A stretch of DNA of 64,000 nt. It comes from Galbitalea sp036271875 (GTDB lineage Bacteria; Actinomycetota; Actinomycetes; Actinomycetales; Microbacteriaceae). The position numbers and the translations under genes are program-made. The notes under the pieces are model-generated. The model was not told the DNA's origin, did no database searches, and saw only the letters and a list, made by a program, of their open reading frames with translations. This document shows, one piece after another, positions 26,280 through 34,176 of the stretch (position 1 is the stretch's first letter; every line of letters begins with the position of its first letter). The DNA is taken from assembly GCA_036271875.1 (NCBI GenBank), contig DATAZU010000029.1, positions 23,994 to 87,993 of the forward strand, read 5' to 3'.

Positions 26280-26808
26280 ACTCCATCGCGAGCTCCCGGC
26301 CGGAGTTTGCAAACAGCCGAGCGCCCTGGCCCAGGATCACGGGAATGACCATGAGCTCCATCTCATCGACGAGGTCCTTCTCAAGCAACCACTGGATGAG
26401 AAGACTGCTTCCCGGGACGTGCAATTCGCCGTCTCCACTCGCCTTGAGCTCTGTGATGGCCTTGTAGAGGTCGTCGCCGAGAACCGTCGTGTTCGACCAG
26501 GTGGGATCGGTGAGGGTTCTGGATGCCACATACTTTGGCTTCGAACCGAGCGCCCTGCCGATGGGGTGGCTCCTCATCTCGTCAACCGTGCCCCAGGACT
26601 CGAGGAACAGATCGTAGGTCCGGCGCCCGAAGAGGAACGCGTCGGCGCGATCGTAGCTCTCGACAAGGTACTCGCGAGTCGAGTCATCCCCGGCGCCCCT
26701 GGCCCATCCGCCGCGGTCGAATCCACCCCGGAGGTCCTCGTCGCTTGACGCACCGTTGCCCTGGGTCACTCCGTCGAGGGTGAGTTGCGTGATCGTCTTG
26801 AGTTTCAT
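26212..26808 (-). CDS. Dihydrofolate reductase-like (RibD C-terminal) family protein
   Basis: This 198-residue protein is of the RibD_C/DHFR-like group often annotated 'dihydrofolate reductase family'. Visible features are an N-terminal TLDGVTQGNG, FLFGRRTYDLFLESWG, and LHVPGSSLLIQWLLEKDLVDEMELMVIPVILGQGARLF. These proteins are NADPH-dependent reductases of unknown substrate; true folate reductase function is unlikely. The ATG at 26808 starts the first strand (MKLKTITQLTLDG). The gene overlaps the PadR-linked membrane protein gene by 68 bases on the opposite strand, an unusually long convergent overlap. Confidence 0.85.
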   Translation of the reverse strand: MKLKTITQLTLDGVTQGNGASSDEDLRGGFDRGGWARGAGDDSTREYLVESYDRADAFLFGRRTYDLFLESWGTVDEMRSHPIGRALGSKPKYVASRTLTDPTWSNTTVLGDDLYKAITELKASGDGELHVPGSSLLIQWLLEKDLVDEMELMVIPVILGQGARLFANSGRELAMEFTDSRTDSKGVQIQTYRRAAHR

Positions 26809-26902
26809 TTCGGTGATTCTCCTTATACCGGGCGCCCACCTGTTGGGCACCCCTCACACTGACAACGAACGGATCCCGCGCGATCGGACACGTCCGGCGA
26901 AA

Positions 26903-27769
26903 CTACTGCTGGGTCAGATCCATCCGCCGCACGGCGCCCTGATCGGCGCGGCGATACGCCGCGACCAAAAGCTCGCCGCGCACCTCACCAAGCCGTTCAT
27001 CCAGTCGCGCAAGTAGGCGCTGGGAGACACCGCCGGCGACAAGATCGAACGGCCCGAGTGGCTGCAGTCGTCCACAACGGATGCGGATGACCTCCCAGCG
27101 CACCGAGCGAATCGCGCGGTCCTTCCGCAGGTCTGCCTGCTCGCGGTGCCCGACGTGTTCGAGGCCGAATCGGCCGGTCGTGTCGTATTCGATCACCACC
27201 CGCAGCTCCGGGATGATGATGTCGGGCCAGGCCTCGAGCCGGCCAAAGAACGGACGCGATAACGCAATTGCGTTGCAGGCGAGATCGAACTCCCAGCGTT
27301 CCCGGATGGCCTGGCGCAGCTCGCCTTCTGCCGCTGATGACGGCTTCGGAGCGTGCTCGCTTGTGAAAGCGACTCCGGGAGCAACCGGCACCGGCGGCGC
27401 GGAGCGTGTCCGCTTCGCGGCCGCCCGCGGATACTCGGTGCGCGCCTCGGCGCGGATGCGGGGCGGATTCGCAAGCTGCGAGCAGATCGGACACCACGCC
27501 GATTGGCGCCGACGGCGTCCTGGGCGGCTGCGCTGCTCCTCCGGAGTCGCAACGAAAATGTGGCCGTAGTCGCACTGCCAGCTAAGAAACACGTCGGCGG
27601 CTGGCGGAATCTGGGTGAGCGTGATGCCGCGATTGAGATCGGGGTGGTACTGCCGGATGAGTGCAGGGTATCGCTCCCAGTCGGCTCGATAAGTGCCGAT
27701 CCCGTATGGCACGGCGACGCCCTTCGACCACTTGCGGCGCTCCCACCAGACATCCACCGGCTCCGTCAC
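26903..27769 (-). CDS. Zinc-ribbon protein with C-terminal endonuclease-like domain
   Basis: This is a 288-residue protein. The N-terminal half contains a metal site (Cys66, His70, Cys93, Cys96; WQCDYGH and WCPICSQ) like those in zinc-ribbon proteins that pair with Vsr/DUF559-type nucleases. The last 120 residues resemble a restriction-endonuclease-like fold: WPDIIIPELRVVIEYD, then LRKDRAIRSVRWEVIRIRCG. The spaced Asp, Glu and Lys residues fit, but catalysis is unproven. GTG at 27769 is chosen because GGAGG sits seven bases upstream and longer versions would overlap the divergent gene. It may act in DNA repair, recombination or defence. Confidence 0.7.
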   Translation of the reverse strand: MTEPVDVWWERRKWSKGVAVPYGIGTYRADWERYPALIRQYHPDLNRGITLTQIPPAADVFLSWQCDYGHIFVATPEEQRSRPGRRRRQSAWCPICSQLANPPRIRAEARTEYPRAAAKRTRSAPPVPVAPGVAFTSEHAPKPSSAAEGELRQAIRERWEFDLACNAIALSRPFFGRLEAWPDIIIPELRVVIEYDTTGRFGLEHVGHREQADLRKDRAIRSVRWEVIRIRCGRLQPLGPFDLVAGGVSQRLLARLDERLGEVRGELLVAAYRRADQGAVRRMDLTQQ

Positions 27770-27842
27770 AGCCCAACCTCCGAGCTCGAAAATACGACCA
27801 ACCACTGTCGCCCGTGTGGGTGGCCGGCCATACCGTGATCGG

Positions 27843-28412
27843 ATGAGGGTGAGCGGGGGTTGCGGGGCGTTCGAGACGCCGGGAGCGCGATGCGGGCGTC
27901 CCGTCGAAGCGGACGCTCGCCTCGGCCTGTGCCGCGACCACCTGTTGGCAGCGCACGAATGGATCTCGGGAAGCGTCGGCGTCACCGATGTGCTGCCATC
28001 CCCGTGCCAGGCGTGCGGTTCGCGCCCCGGTGTTCGCTACTCCTCCGGCTGGCTATGCGCAACGTGCGAGTGGCGCCTCGGCGAGACTCCCGACGAGGAT
28101 GCGGCGCCACCACGGGTTGACGTCGTGTACTACCTGCGGTTCCGCGATCGCATCAAGATCGGCACGTCATCCAACCCGCGGATACGGCTGGCGCAACTGC
28201 GCTTCGACGACCTGCTCGCCTTCGAACGCGGCGACCGCGCCACCGAGCAGAAGCGGCACGCACAGTTCGCGGCGTCGCGGTTTCCGGGCAGCGAGTGGTT
28301 TCGCGAGACCCCTGAACTCACCAGGCATATTGTGGCACTCGCCACTGGAGTCACGGATCCTTGGGACGGCTTCGCTCGCTGGCGCAGCGAGTCGATCGCG
28401 ATGCGTACATAG
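27843..28412 (+). CDS. Zinc-finger plus GIY-YIG/T5orf172-like nuclease-fold protein
   Basis: This is a 189-residue protein. Residues about 1-35 have a Cys/His set (GGCGAF, GARCGRP, GLCRDH), residues about 55-78 have CQAC and CATC, and the C-terminal half fits a GIY-YIG domain of T5orf172 type: VVYYLRFRDRIKIGTSSNP, then LLAFERGDRATEQKRHAQF and GSEWFRETPEL. Such domains bind or cut DNA. ATG at 27843 has only a weak ribosome binding site. It diverges from the zinc-ribbon nuclease-like gene with 73 bases between, so the two probably share a control region. No phage gene is adjacent. Function is inferred from fold only. Confidence 0.75.
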   Translation: MRVSGGCGAFETPGARCGRPVEADARLGLCRDHLLAAHEWISGSVGVTDVLPSPCQACGSRPGVRYSSGWLCATCEWRLGETPDEDAAPPRVDVVYYLRFRDRIKIGTSSNPRIRLAQLRFDDLLAFERGDRATEQKRHAQFAASRFPGSEWFRETPELTRHIVALATGVTDPWDGFARWRSESIAMRT

Positions 28413-28528
28413 CCCGCAGTGCAAACTGCGCGTGCGCGTCACAACCTGATCCGTCGGCGTCCCGTAGCAACCTTGAATTCAACGCCGAAAATAGGGCACG
28501 CAACTCAGCAACTCACAAGGGAGCACAA

Positions 28529-29050
28529 ATGATGCAAGTGCTATTGGTCCTGTTGGCCGCGCTTGTGGGCGCGGCTTTGGCGATTCTGACAGATCGGATA
28601 CTCAAGAAGCGCGATGCGCACAATGCGGAAGCAGCAGCAATCAACAAACTGCTCTACGACCTGGCCGCGAAAAGGGCCTTTGCGATGACGCTCGATGTGC
28701 CCTGGCCCAAGGGAAACGCTGAACGGATACTGGGCTCCGTGAATCACGCACGCACTCTGATTCGCGAAACACGCGTACTGCTTCAACCACGATCCAGGTT
28801 TCTTGACCCACTCCGCGCAATGACGCTCGCATGCAACACGTTCATCGAGCAGGCCGAGTACCGCCCCAGCGAGGTGCCAACGCCAGAGGATGTGCAGTTG
28901 CTGAGCGCTCAAGTGAAACACGAGGCCGAGAGACTCCGGTCCATTCGGCCCAGACGAATCGTCGCAGCTCTGCCGGGGTCACTCGCACTCAGCCCCAACG
29001 TGGACTACGGACGCGTCACCCTTGCAACTCCTGGGAGCCCGTCGGTGTGA
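28529..29050 (+). CDS. Hypothetical single-helix membrane-anchored protein
   Basis: This 173-residue protein starts with a membrane helix (about 3-22, MQVLLVLLAALVGAALAIL) followed by a basic segment and a soluble, mostly helical cytoplasmic part. No family recognised. ATG ATG at 28529/28532 is preceded by AAGGGAG, whereas a longer reading would start inside the previous gene. GC is lower than in the flanking genes. It ends 10 bases before the convergent TetR gene. Confidence 0.6.
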   Translation: MMQVLLVLLAALVGAALAILTDRILKKRDAHNAEAAAINKLLYDLAAKRAFAMTLDVPWPKGNAERILGSVNHARTLIRETRVLLQPRSRFLDPLRAMTLACNTFIEQAEYRPSEVPTPEDVQLLSAQVKHEAERLRSIRPRRIVAALPGSLALSPNVDYGRVTLATPGSPSV

Positions 29051-29060
29051 GATGGGAGGA

Positions 29061-29690
29061 TCACGGTCGCAGCGTTCTGAGATAAGCGATCATCGTGTCG
29101 ACCGCGATGCGAACCGGTGTCGCGTCGCGCCACGTCTGGCTCAGCAGGAGCCCGCCCTGGACGCTCGCGAGCATACTTACCGCCAGTGTTCGCGCGTCGA
29201 TGTCGGCGCGCAGTTGCCCATGGTCGCGCATCCTCTCTAGACCGTCTTGGAGCAGTCGCTCCCACTGGGCAAAGGAGTCCGCGAGTGCGCCCCTCGCGAT
29301 CGGATCGGATTCCGCGAGTCCGCTCGCTAACGATCCGAGCGGGCATCCGCCTATGCAGCGCTGCGAGTCGATAGATGCGATGATCATGTCCCGCCACCCC
29401 TCGAGCGCGTCGAAGCTGTCGAGCCGTTCGAGCACCGGACGATGCGCACCGAGCACGGTCTCGGTCTGATGATCGATGACCGCATGAATCAGCGCGCCCT
29501 TGTCGTCGAAGTAGTGGTACAGCTGCGAAGCGCTCACGTGTGCCGCGGCCTGAATGTCTTCGAGCTTCGCGGATTCGACCCCGTGTTCCAGGATCAGGGC
29601 ACTTGCCGCATCCACGATTCGCTCGCGCGTGGCCAAGCCCTTGGCGGTGAAGGTTCGGGGGACAGCGGTCGGCGCACTCACGATAACCAT
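29061..29690 (-). CDS. TetR-family transcriptional regulator
   Basis: This 209-residue repressor has the TetR HTH at about residues 20-65 (RERIVDAASALILEHGVESAKLEDIQAAAHVSASQLYHYF in family pattern) and a C-terminal ligand domain containing GGCPLGSLASGLA, typical of the YxaF/LmrA-like group. It diverges from the SDR gene at 29777 with 86 bases between, so SDR is the likely target. The effector is unknown. Confidence 0.88.
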   Translation of the reverse strand: MVIVSAPTAVPRTFTAKGLATRERIVDAASALILEHGVESAKLEDIQAAAHVSASQLYHYFDDKGALIHAVIDHQTETVLGAHRPVLERLDSFDALEGWRDMIIASIDSQRCIGGCPLGSLASGLAESDPIARGALADSFAQWERLLQDGLERMRDHGQLRADIDARTLAVSMLASVQGGLLLSQTWRDATPVRIAVDTMIAYLRTLRP

Positions 29691-29776
29691 GGTCCCAACC
29701 TAACAGTTTTGTAGTTGCCACTCCATTTCTGGAAGCTCAGGATTGCACCATCCGTTCCAATCGAAGGAAGACACCC

Positions 29777-30526
29777 ATGGACTACAACCTCACGGGCAAG
29801 ACCGCGCTGATCACAGGATCTACCAGCGGCATCGGTCGAGCCGCCGCAAACAAACTGTCTGCGGCTGGCGCGCACGTCATCATCAATGGGCGCGACCGGA
29901 CGCGTGGAGACGCGACGGTCGCGGCAATCCGCGCGGCGGGCGGCAGGGCCGACCTTGTGTTGGCGGATCTCTCCAATCTCGAGGATGTCCGAAACCTCGC
30001 AGCGCGAGCACTCGAGATTAGTGGCGGGCGCGTCGACGTTCTCGTCAACAACGCCGGGCTCGCCCCCTATGGTCCAACTGTTGGAGTTACCGCGGAGGAG
30101 TTCGATACGGTGACCGCGGTCAACGTGAAAGCACCGTTTCTGTTGGTAGCGGATCTCACTCCGGGCATGATCGCCAACGGGTCGGGCGCGATCGTCAACA
30201 TCTCAACCATGGTCGCCAACTTCGGGATGCCTGGGATGGCGCTCTACGGCTCGAGCAAGGCCGCGCTACAGCTCCTTACCAAGGCGTGGGCAGCCGAGTT
30301 CGGCCCATCCGGAGTGCGCGTCAACGCGGTCAGCCCCGGTCCAACCCGCACCGAGGGGACAGTCGGCATGGGTGATGGGCTCGACCAACTCGCTGCGACG
30401 ACTCCTGCCGGTCGGCCCGGTGTCGCCGACGATATCGCGGATGCCGTCGTGTTCCTCGTGTCGGATGCGGCGAAGCACATCCACGGAGCGATCCTGCCTG
30501 TGGATGGCGGGCGCCTGGCGGTCTAG
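29777..30526 (+). CDS. Short-chain dehydrogenase/reductase (SDR)
   Basis: This 249-residue classical SDR shows GSTSGIGRA as the nucleotide-binding loop, NNAGLAPYG, and the catalytic YGSSK (Tyr and Lys). Its C-terminus has HIHGAILPVDGGRLAV. Probably a cytosolic NAD(P)H-dependent oxidoreductase of unknown substrate. The TetR gene on one side diverges and the TetR gene on the other converges with four bases of overlap, giving a regulator-enzyme-regulator layout. AAGGAAG precedes the start. Confidence 0.9.
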   Translation: MDYNLTGKTALITGSTSGIGRAAANKLSAAGAHVIINGRDRTRGDATVAAIRAAGGRADLVLADLSNLEDVRNLAARALEISGGRVDVLVNNAGLAPYGPTVGVTAEEFDTVTAVNVKAPFLLVADLTPGMIANGSGAIVNISTMVANFGMPGMALYGSSKAALQLLTKAWAAEFGPSGVRVNAVSPGPTRTEGTVGMGDGLDQLAATTPAGRPGVADDIADAVVFLVSDAAKHIHGAILPVDGGRLAV

Positions 30527-31140
30527 TGAGGACTCGCGGTCTTGCCGCTCTCCTCCGCACGACTTTGAGGTCGAAGACCGTCGAGGAGGATGTCGAGGAG
30601 TCGGTCGGCGGAAACTGAAGGGCCGGGCTGGTGTGCGACGGTGAAGATCCCGATCAGGCTGGCAGCGACCTCCTCGGCGGTGACATCGGATCGAAGGTCT
30701 CCCGCGGTGCTGCCCGCATCCAGGATCGCTGAGATCGCGGTCAGGAGCTCCTCTCTGGTCTGGGCGTGAGCGAGATCGTCGGATTCGATCATTGCCAGTA
30801 GCGTGTCGATCATTCCGTTCTTGGTCGCGATCCAATTCCCGAAAAGATCCATCCAACGACGCATCGCAACAGCGGGCGGGACCTCGGAAAGCAGCTCGCG
30901 GGCGCCGTTCGTGAGACGGACGACCTGGTCCAGGTAGACCGCCTCCACCAGGGACTCACGAGTTGGAAAATGGCGATAGAGCGTGCCGATGCCGACGCCG
31001 GCCTCGCGGGCGATGGCGCGCATCGACAACTCTGTGTTGGTCGCGGCGAGCGCACGCGTGGCGACCGCCAGGAGCTCCTTTCGATTGCGGGCGGCGTCTG
31101 CCCGCGTCGCGCGAAGTTCTCGGTCTGTCAAACGGATCAT
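30523..31140 (-). CDS. TetR-family transcriptional regulator
   Basis: This 205-residue TetR protein has HTH residues about 28-58 (AIAREAGVGIGTLYRHFPTRESLVEAVY), the canonical TetR recognition helix. It diverges from the oxidoreductase gene at 31213, with a dyad between them, and overlaps the SDR stop by four bases at its 3' end. It most likely represses the oxidoreductase. Ligand unknown. Confidence 0.88.
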   Translation of the reverse strand: MIRLTDRELRATRADAARNRKELLAVATRALAATNTELSMRAIAREAGVGIGTLYRHFPTRESLVEAVYLDQVVRLTNGARELLSEVPPAVAMRRWMDLFGNWIATKNGMIDTLLAMIESDDLAHAQTREELLTAISAILDAGSTAGDLRSDVTAEEVAASLIGIFTVAHQPGPSVSADRLLDILLDGLRPQSRAEESGKTASPH

Positions 31141-31172
31141 GCTCCGATTATGCTAGTTTGATTAAACGGAGC
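31141..31172. promoter_or_regulatory. Candidate TetR operator in a divergent promoter region
   Basis: GCTCCG and CGGAGC flank a 20-base AT-rich spacer that holds promoter-like TATGCT. The left arm begins immediately after the TetR start codon. Widely spaced dyads of this size suit TetR dimers less well than 10-16 base sites, so support is moderate. Confidence 0.35.
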
Positions 31173-31212
31173 GTAGTCAATTTCGGGATTGCTCCAAAGC
31201 GAGGACACGAGC

Positions 31213-32181
31213 ATGCACCAGCACGACGGCGAATCCCGAGGCCACACGAGCAGGGCGGTCCGGCTCGAGTCCTTTGGCGGCCCCGAGAAGCTCACCGTTC
31301 AGAACGTGCCCGAGCCCATGGCGCGCGAAGGGCAAGTCCGCGTCCGCGTCACCGCAGCGGGGTTGAATCCGATGGACTGGTTCATGACCTCGGATGCGGC
31401 GACTGCGGCACGTTTTCGACTGAGCCTGCCGTCCGGATTCGGAACCGACTACGCGGGAATCATCGACCAAGTCGGCGCCGACGCGAGTGGCTTCGCCGTT
31501 GGCGACCGCGTGTTTGGGACGGCTTTGTCCCGAGCAGTGGCTGACTTCGTCGTAGTCAACGCGAAAGGAAACATCGCGAGCGGCGTAGCCCATCACACCC
31601 CTGCTGGCGTCGATGACCGAACCGCCGCCACCCTCTCGATCGCCGGCAGCACTGCGGCCGCCGCCCTCGCCATCCTTCACCTGGGTCCGGACGACACTGT
31701 GCTCATCGGCGGCGCGGGTGGCGGGGTCGGCGTGTTCGCCGTCCAGCTGGCGCACATCGCGGGCGCACGCGTCATCGGAACCGGCTCGCCGTCGACCGCA
31801 GAGTACCTGCGAAGCATCGGCGCGCAACCTGTCACATACGGAGATGGTCTCGCGGGCAGGGTCCGGGCCCTCGATGCGGGCCCGGTCACCGCGGCACTGG
31901 ATCTGAACGGCACAGACACGGTGCGGGTCGCGCGGGAGCTGGACGTTCCGGATGCGCGCATCTGCACCATTGCCGCCGTAGTCGCTGGGGTTCCGGCTGC
32001 GAACGGTGCCAACGCCGCGGGTGATGCTCTCGACAACATTGCGCGCTTTGTCGCAGCCGACCGCCTGCGCGTTCCCATCGCAGCAACCTTCCCCATCGAA
32101 GACATTCGCGCGGCTGTCGAGCTCCAGGCCAGCCGGCACGTTCGGGGGAAAATCGTGATCGACCTTTTGGCTCGGGGCTGA
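31213..32181 (+). CDS. NADP-dependent quinone/enone oxidoreductase, zinc-independent
   Basis: This 322-residue medium-chain dehydrogenase has the QOR-type features GLNPMDWF, GTDYAGIIDQVG and the Rossmann loop GGAGGGVGVFAVQLA; zinc-binding cysteines are absent. It is distantly related to the protein encoded at 1779-2801. ATG at 31213 has GCGAGGA upstream and begins at the natural N-terminus; a TTG at 31189 is a weaker alternative. Divergence from a TetR gene suggests induction by a toxic carbonyl or quinone. Confidence 0.88.
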   Translation: MHQHDGESRGHTSRAVRLESFGGPEKLTVQNVPEPMAREGQVRVRVTAAGLNPMDWFMTSDAATAARFRLSLPSGFGTDYAGIIDQVGADASGFAVGDRVFGTALSRAVADFVVVNAKGNIASGVAHHTPAGVDDRTAATLSIAGSTAAAALAILHLGPDDTVLIGGAGGGVGVFAVQLAHIAGARVIGTGSPSTAEYLRSIGAQPVTYGDGLAGRVRALDAGPVTAALDLNGTDTVRVARELDVPDARICTIAAVVAGVPAANGANAAGDALDNIARFVAADRLRVPIAATFPIEDIRAAVELQASRHVRGKIVIDLLARG

Positions 32182-32244
32182 GGGCACGCACACACGAACG
32201 CGATTGCGACCGCTGGTCTTGCGGCGTGCCGGCAGAGCCGCCAC

Positions 32245-32261
32245 GCCCACGCTTCGTGGGC
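32245..32261 (+). terminator. Hairpin downstream of the oxidoreductase
   Basis: GCCCACG, loop CTT and CGTGGGC form a perfect seven-pair stem, 63 bases after the stop. No T-run. Probably a terminator or mRNA end structure. Confidence 0.4.
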
Positions 32262-32347
32262 GCCACCGGCTGCGAATTGGGAAAAGGGCGCCCCACAGTT
32301 GGTTTTCAGCGGTTTTTGATCACGCAAAACTGATTGGGTGATCTTAG

Positions 32348-32372
32348 AGTCAACGTGTTTGTTGACTTTTTG
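32348..32372 (+). terminator. Intrinsic terminator-like hairpin with T-run
   Basis: AGTCAAC and GTTGACT form a seven-pair stem with a six-base loop, followed by TTTT. It is the only stem in this gap with a T-run. It acts on transcripts coming from the left and sits just before the convergent HepT gene stop. Confidence 0.5.
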
Positions 32373-32387
32373 ATGACCATCAACGGG

Positions 32388-32729
32388 TCATTTCGGGTCG
32401 GTGGGGAGCCGCTCGAGCAGGCGCTCGACGGCCGATGCGAGAGCCGGGACGTCGTTGGCCGCAGTGGCTCGAAGGATCGAATGCGTCGTATCGAAATAGC
32501 GATGTTCGAGTTGGTCTCGCATGCGCGAGATCTCTGTCCACGGGATGGCAGTTTCGCTCTCCAGCAGTTTCGGATCGATGTCCATCACCGCTTCACCGAT
32601 CTCGATGAGTCGCACCCGAATGGGGTCGAAGACCATGTCGTCGTCAGCTCCGTCTCGCGCGAGGTAGTCGGCGATCGCAGCACAAGACGCCTGGATCTCA
32701 CTCAGCCGTTCTCGTGCGGGACGGCTCAT
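32388..32729 (-). CDS. HepT-like toxin (DUF86, HEPN family)
   Basis: This 113-residue helical protein of the HEPN superfamily has the Rx4-6H catalytic motif as RDQLEHRY (Arg71, His76, Tyr78). HepT toxins act in type VII toxin-antitoxin systems, where the partner MntA adds AMP to the toxin tyrosine and silences it. The ATG overlaps the antitoxin stop by four bases, so the antitoxin gene is translated first. Whether this copy is active is unknown. Confidence 0.85.
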   Translation of the reverse strand: MSRPARERLSEIQASCAAIADYLARDGADDDMVFDPIRVRLIEIGEAVMDIDPKLLESETAIPWTEISRMRDQLEHRYFDTTHSILRATAANDVPALASAVERLLERLPTDPK

Positions 32730-33226
32730 AGCGGGGTCGCCTCTGCGAGTACTCGCTCCGCCACGTCCGGTTTGAGGCTGTTTGCCGGCACGATGTCAAC
32801 GCTGCTGCCCAAGATGCGCTCGGCCTCGCTGCGCATCCTGCCAAGTGCAAACAGGCCAATGTCTGGTGCGATGTCGACGAGCAGGTCGATGTCGCTCTCT
32901 GGTCCGTCATCGCCGCGCGCAACGCTGCCGAACAGCCGCACGTTGCGTGCACCTAGAGTCCGCAAGGCGCGCAGCAGTCTGCTCGCGTTGGTGTCGACGG
33001 ACGTCCTTCTCGTTGACTTGGGCACGGACGGAACGAGCTGGACGTCGAGATCGAACCCCGCCGCCGCAACCAGCCTTCGCAGCGTCGGAAGGCTCGGCTC
33101 ACGGCTCGACGACTCGTATGCGCTCACGACGCTTTGAGCGACGCTGGCCCGCGAAGCCAGCTGCACCTGCGTCATTCCCGCGCGCGTCCGTGCTCCGCGG
33201 ATTGTGGAGGCCGCCGTGTCGTTCAC
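32726..33226 (-). CDS. MntA-like nucleotidyltransferase antitoxin fused to an HTH domain
   Basis: This 166-residue protein joins an XRE-type HTH (about 5-60; GMTQVQLASRASVAQSVVSAYE) to a minimal nucleotidyltransferase with GSVARGDDGPESDIDLLVD, the GSx10DxD motif (Ser101, Asp112, Asp114). It should adenylylate the HepT toxin and may also repress its own promoter, where CGAATA repeats occur. GTG at 33226 is chosen since an earlier ATG would run across the promoter-like AT-rich area. Fusion of both roles in one protein is known for some MntA-type antitoxins but is less common. Confidence 0.82.
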   Translation of the reverse strand: MNDTAASTIRGARTRAGMTQVQLASRASVAQSVVSAYESSSREPSLPTLRRLVAAAGFDLDVQLVPSVPKSTRRTSVDTNASRLLRALRTLGARNVRLFGSVARGDDGPESDIDLLVDIAPDIGLFALGRMRSEAERILGSSVDIVPANSLKPDVAERVLAEATPL

Positions 33227-33230
33227 ACTC

Positions 33231-33247
33231 CGAATATATAACGAATA
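33231..33247. promoter_or_regulatory. AT-rich promoter region with repeated CGAATA
   Basis: CGAATA occurs at 33231-33236 and again at 33242-33247, one helical turn apart, directly upstream of the HTH-antitoxin start. The region also includes TATATA. Likely promoter and autoregulatory site of the toxin-antitoxin operon. Confidence 0.4.
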
Positions 33248-33281
33248 GTAGATATGCCCTGATGGGTTGTCATCCACCCGC

Positions 33282-33317
33282 CACGAACGCCACGAACGCC
33301 ACGAACGCCACGAACGG
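33282..33317. repeat. Tandem repeat of a 9-base unit
   Basis: Unit CACGAACGC occurs three times exactly (33282, 33291, 33300) and a fourth time with a changed last base (33309-33317). It lies in the 165-base gap between the toxin-antitoxin genes and a padR gene. Too few copies for CRISPR; could be a slipped microsatellite. Confidence 0.75.
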
Positions 33318-33391
33318 AGCCTGTAACAAGCAGAAGAAAGTTACCGCGGTCAGCGCTGGCAATAGTCAGAATAACTGCATATAGTGAACGG

Positions 33392-33721
33392 ATGAGACCG
33401 GAAATGCGCGAGGCGACGTTCGTTATCTTGTCGTCGCTAGCGGATGGCGAGCGGCACGGGTACGCCATCATGTCCGAAGTGGCGGCGATTAGCGGTGGCT
33501 CGATTCACATACAGGCTGGAACCTTGTATGCCGCCCTGGATCGCCTCCGAGGTGACGGCCTAGTGATCGTGGCAGGAGAGCAAATCGTTGGGGGCCGGTT
33601 GCGACGATCCTTCGCCCTTACCAACCAAGGCCGCACCCGACTAGCGGTCGAAGCCAAACGTCGCCTCGAAGGCGCTCAAGTAGCGCTCAAAAGACTGAAC
33701 TCGAAGGCGGTTGGGGCATGA
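33392..33721 (+). CDS. PadR-family transcriptional regulator
   Basis: This 109-residue winged-helix repressor is similar in pattern to the PadR at 25051-25401 (EATFVILSSLADGERHGYAI, then IQAGTLYAALDRLRGDGLV and GRLRRSFALTNQGRTRL). ATG start. It overlaps the next gene by four bases (ATGA), the same arrangement as the first pair. TCAGAATAACTG and AT-rich sequence upstream may hold its operator, but no clear dyad was seen. Confidence 0.9.
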   Translation: MRPEMREATFVILSSLADGERHGYAIMSEVAAISGGSIHIQAGTLYAALDRLRGDGLVIVAGEQIVGGRLRRSFALTNQGRTRLAVEAKRRLEGAQVALKRLNSKAVGA

Positions 33722-34176
33722 AAGATATGGAACAAAAATATCGCGCCGCGATGCGTTGGTACACCGCGAAGTGGCGACGACGCAACGCAGACGCGCTGCT
33801 CGCAACGCTGCTCGAATCGGCAGAAGCTTCCGGGCAGCCTCAACCGACGCGAGCGGAGCTTCAGAATCTACATGCAATGGGTATCCGACAGCGTGCCTTC
33901 GCCGCGCTCCCGATCATCCTGTTCGCAGTCGCACTACTCTCTCTGCTGAGCGTGGGATCACTCGCGTTCGCCCACGTCGCCGGATCCAGCGAACTGCTAT
34001 TGCAGCTGCCCGCATTCCCGGCCCCGCGCGCGGGACAGATTTACACAACGCCGACTGCTGCACCATTCCAGGCGGGCTGGGCTTACGCGATCGGAAGTGT
34101 CTGCTTCGTCGCGTCCCTGACGACCGGCCTGCTCACTCTCCGACGCAATCGACGGTTGCTGACTATCGCCCGCTGA
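33718..34176 (+). CDS. Short membrane protein partner of PadR, unknown function
   Basis: This 152-residue protein has an N-terminal soluble domain (about 1-60) like that of the 293-residue protein at 25398-26279: RYAAMRWYT-like start (YRAAMRWYTAKWRRRNADA), then LLATLLESAEASGQ. Two membrane helices follow (about 65-90 and 115-135). It ends where a tyrosine-recombinase remnant begins: the recombinase frame is open from the base after its stop. The end of this gene may therefore be altered by an old rearrangement. Confidence 0.7.
   Translation: MKDMEQKYRAAMRWYTAKWRRRNADALLATLLESAEASGQPQPTRAELQNLHAMGIRQRAFAALPIILFAVALLSLLSVGSLAFAHVAGSSELLLQLPAFPAPRAGQIYTTPTAAPFQAGWAYAIGSVCFVASLTTGLLTLRRNRRLLTIAR

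Noticed and set aside
28361..28528. Earlier start of the 28529 gene, overlapping the GIY-YIG gene end
   Set aside because: The extra residues are an out-of-frame reading of the previous gene; the start at 28529 has a ribosome binding site and an immediate membrane helix.
31177..32250. 357-codon minus-strand frame opposite the quinone oxidoreductase
   Set aside because: Antisense shadow; the plus strand encodes a conserved oxidoreductase with cofactor motif.
33282..33317. 9-base repeats as CRISPR or iteron origin
   Set aside because: Too short and too few copies, no spacers, and no replication initiator gene nearby.
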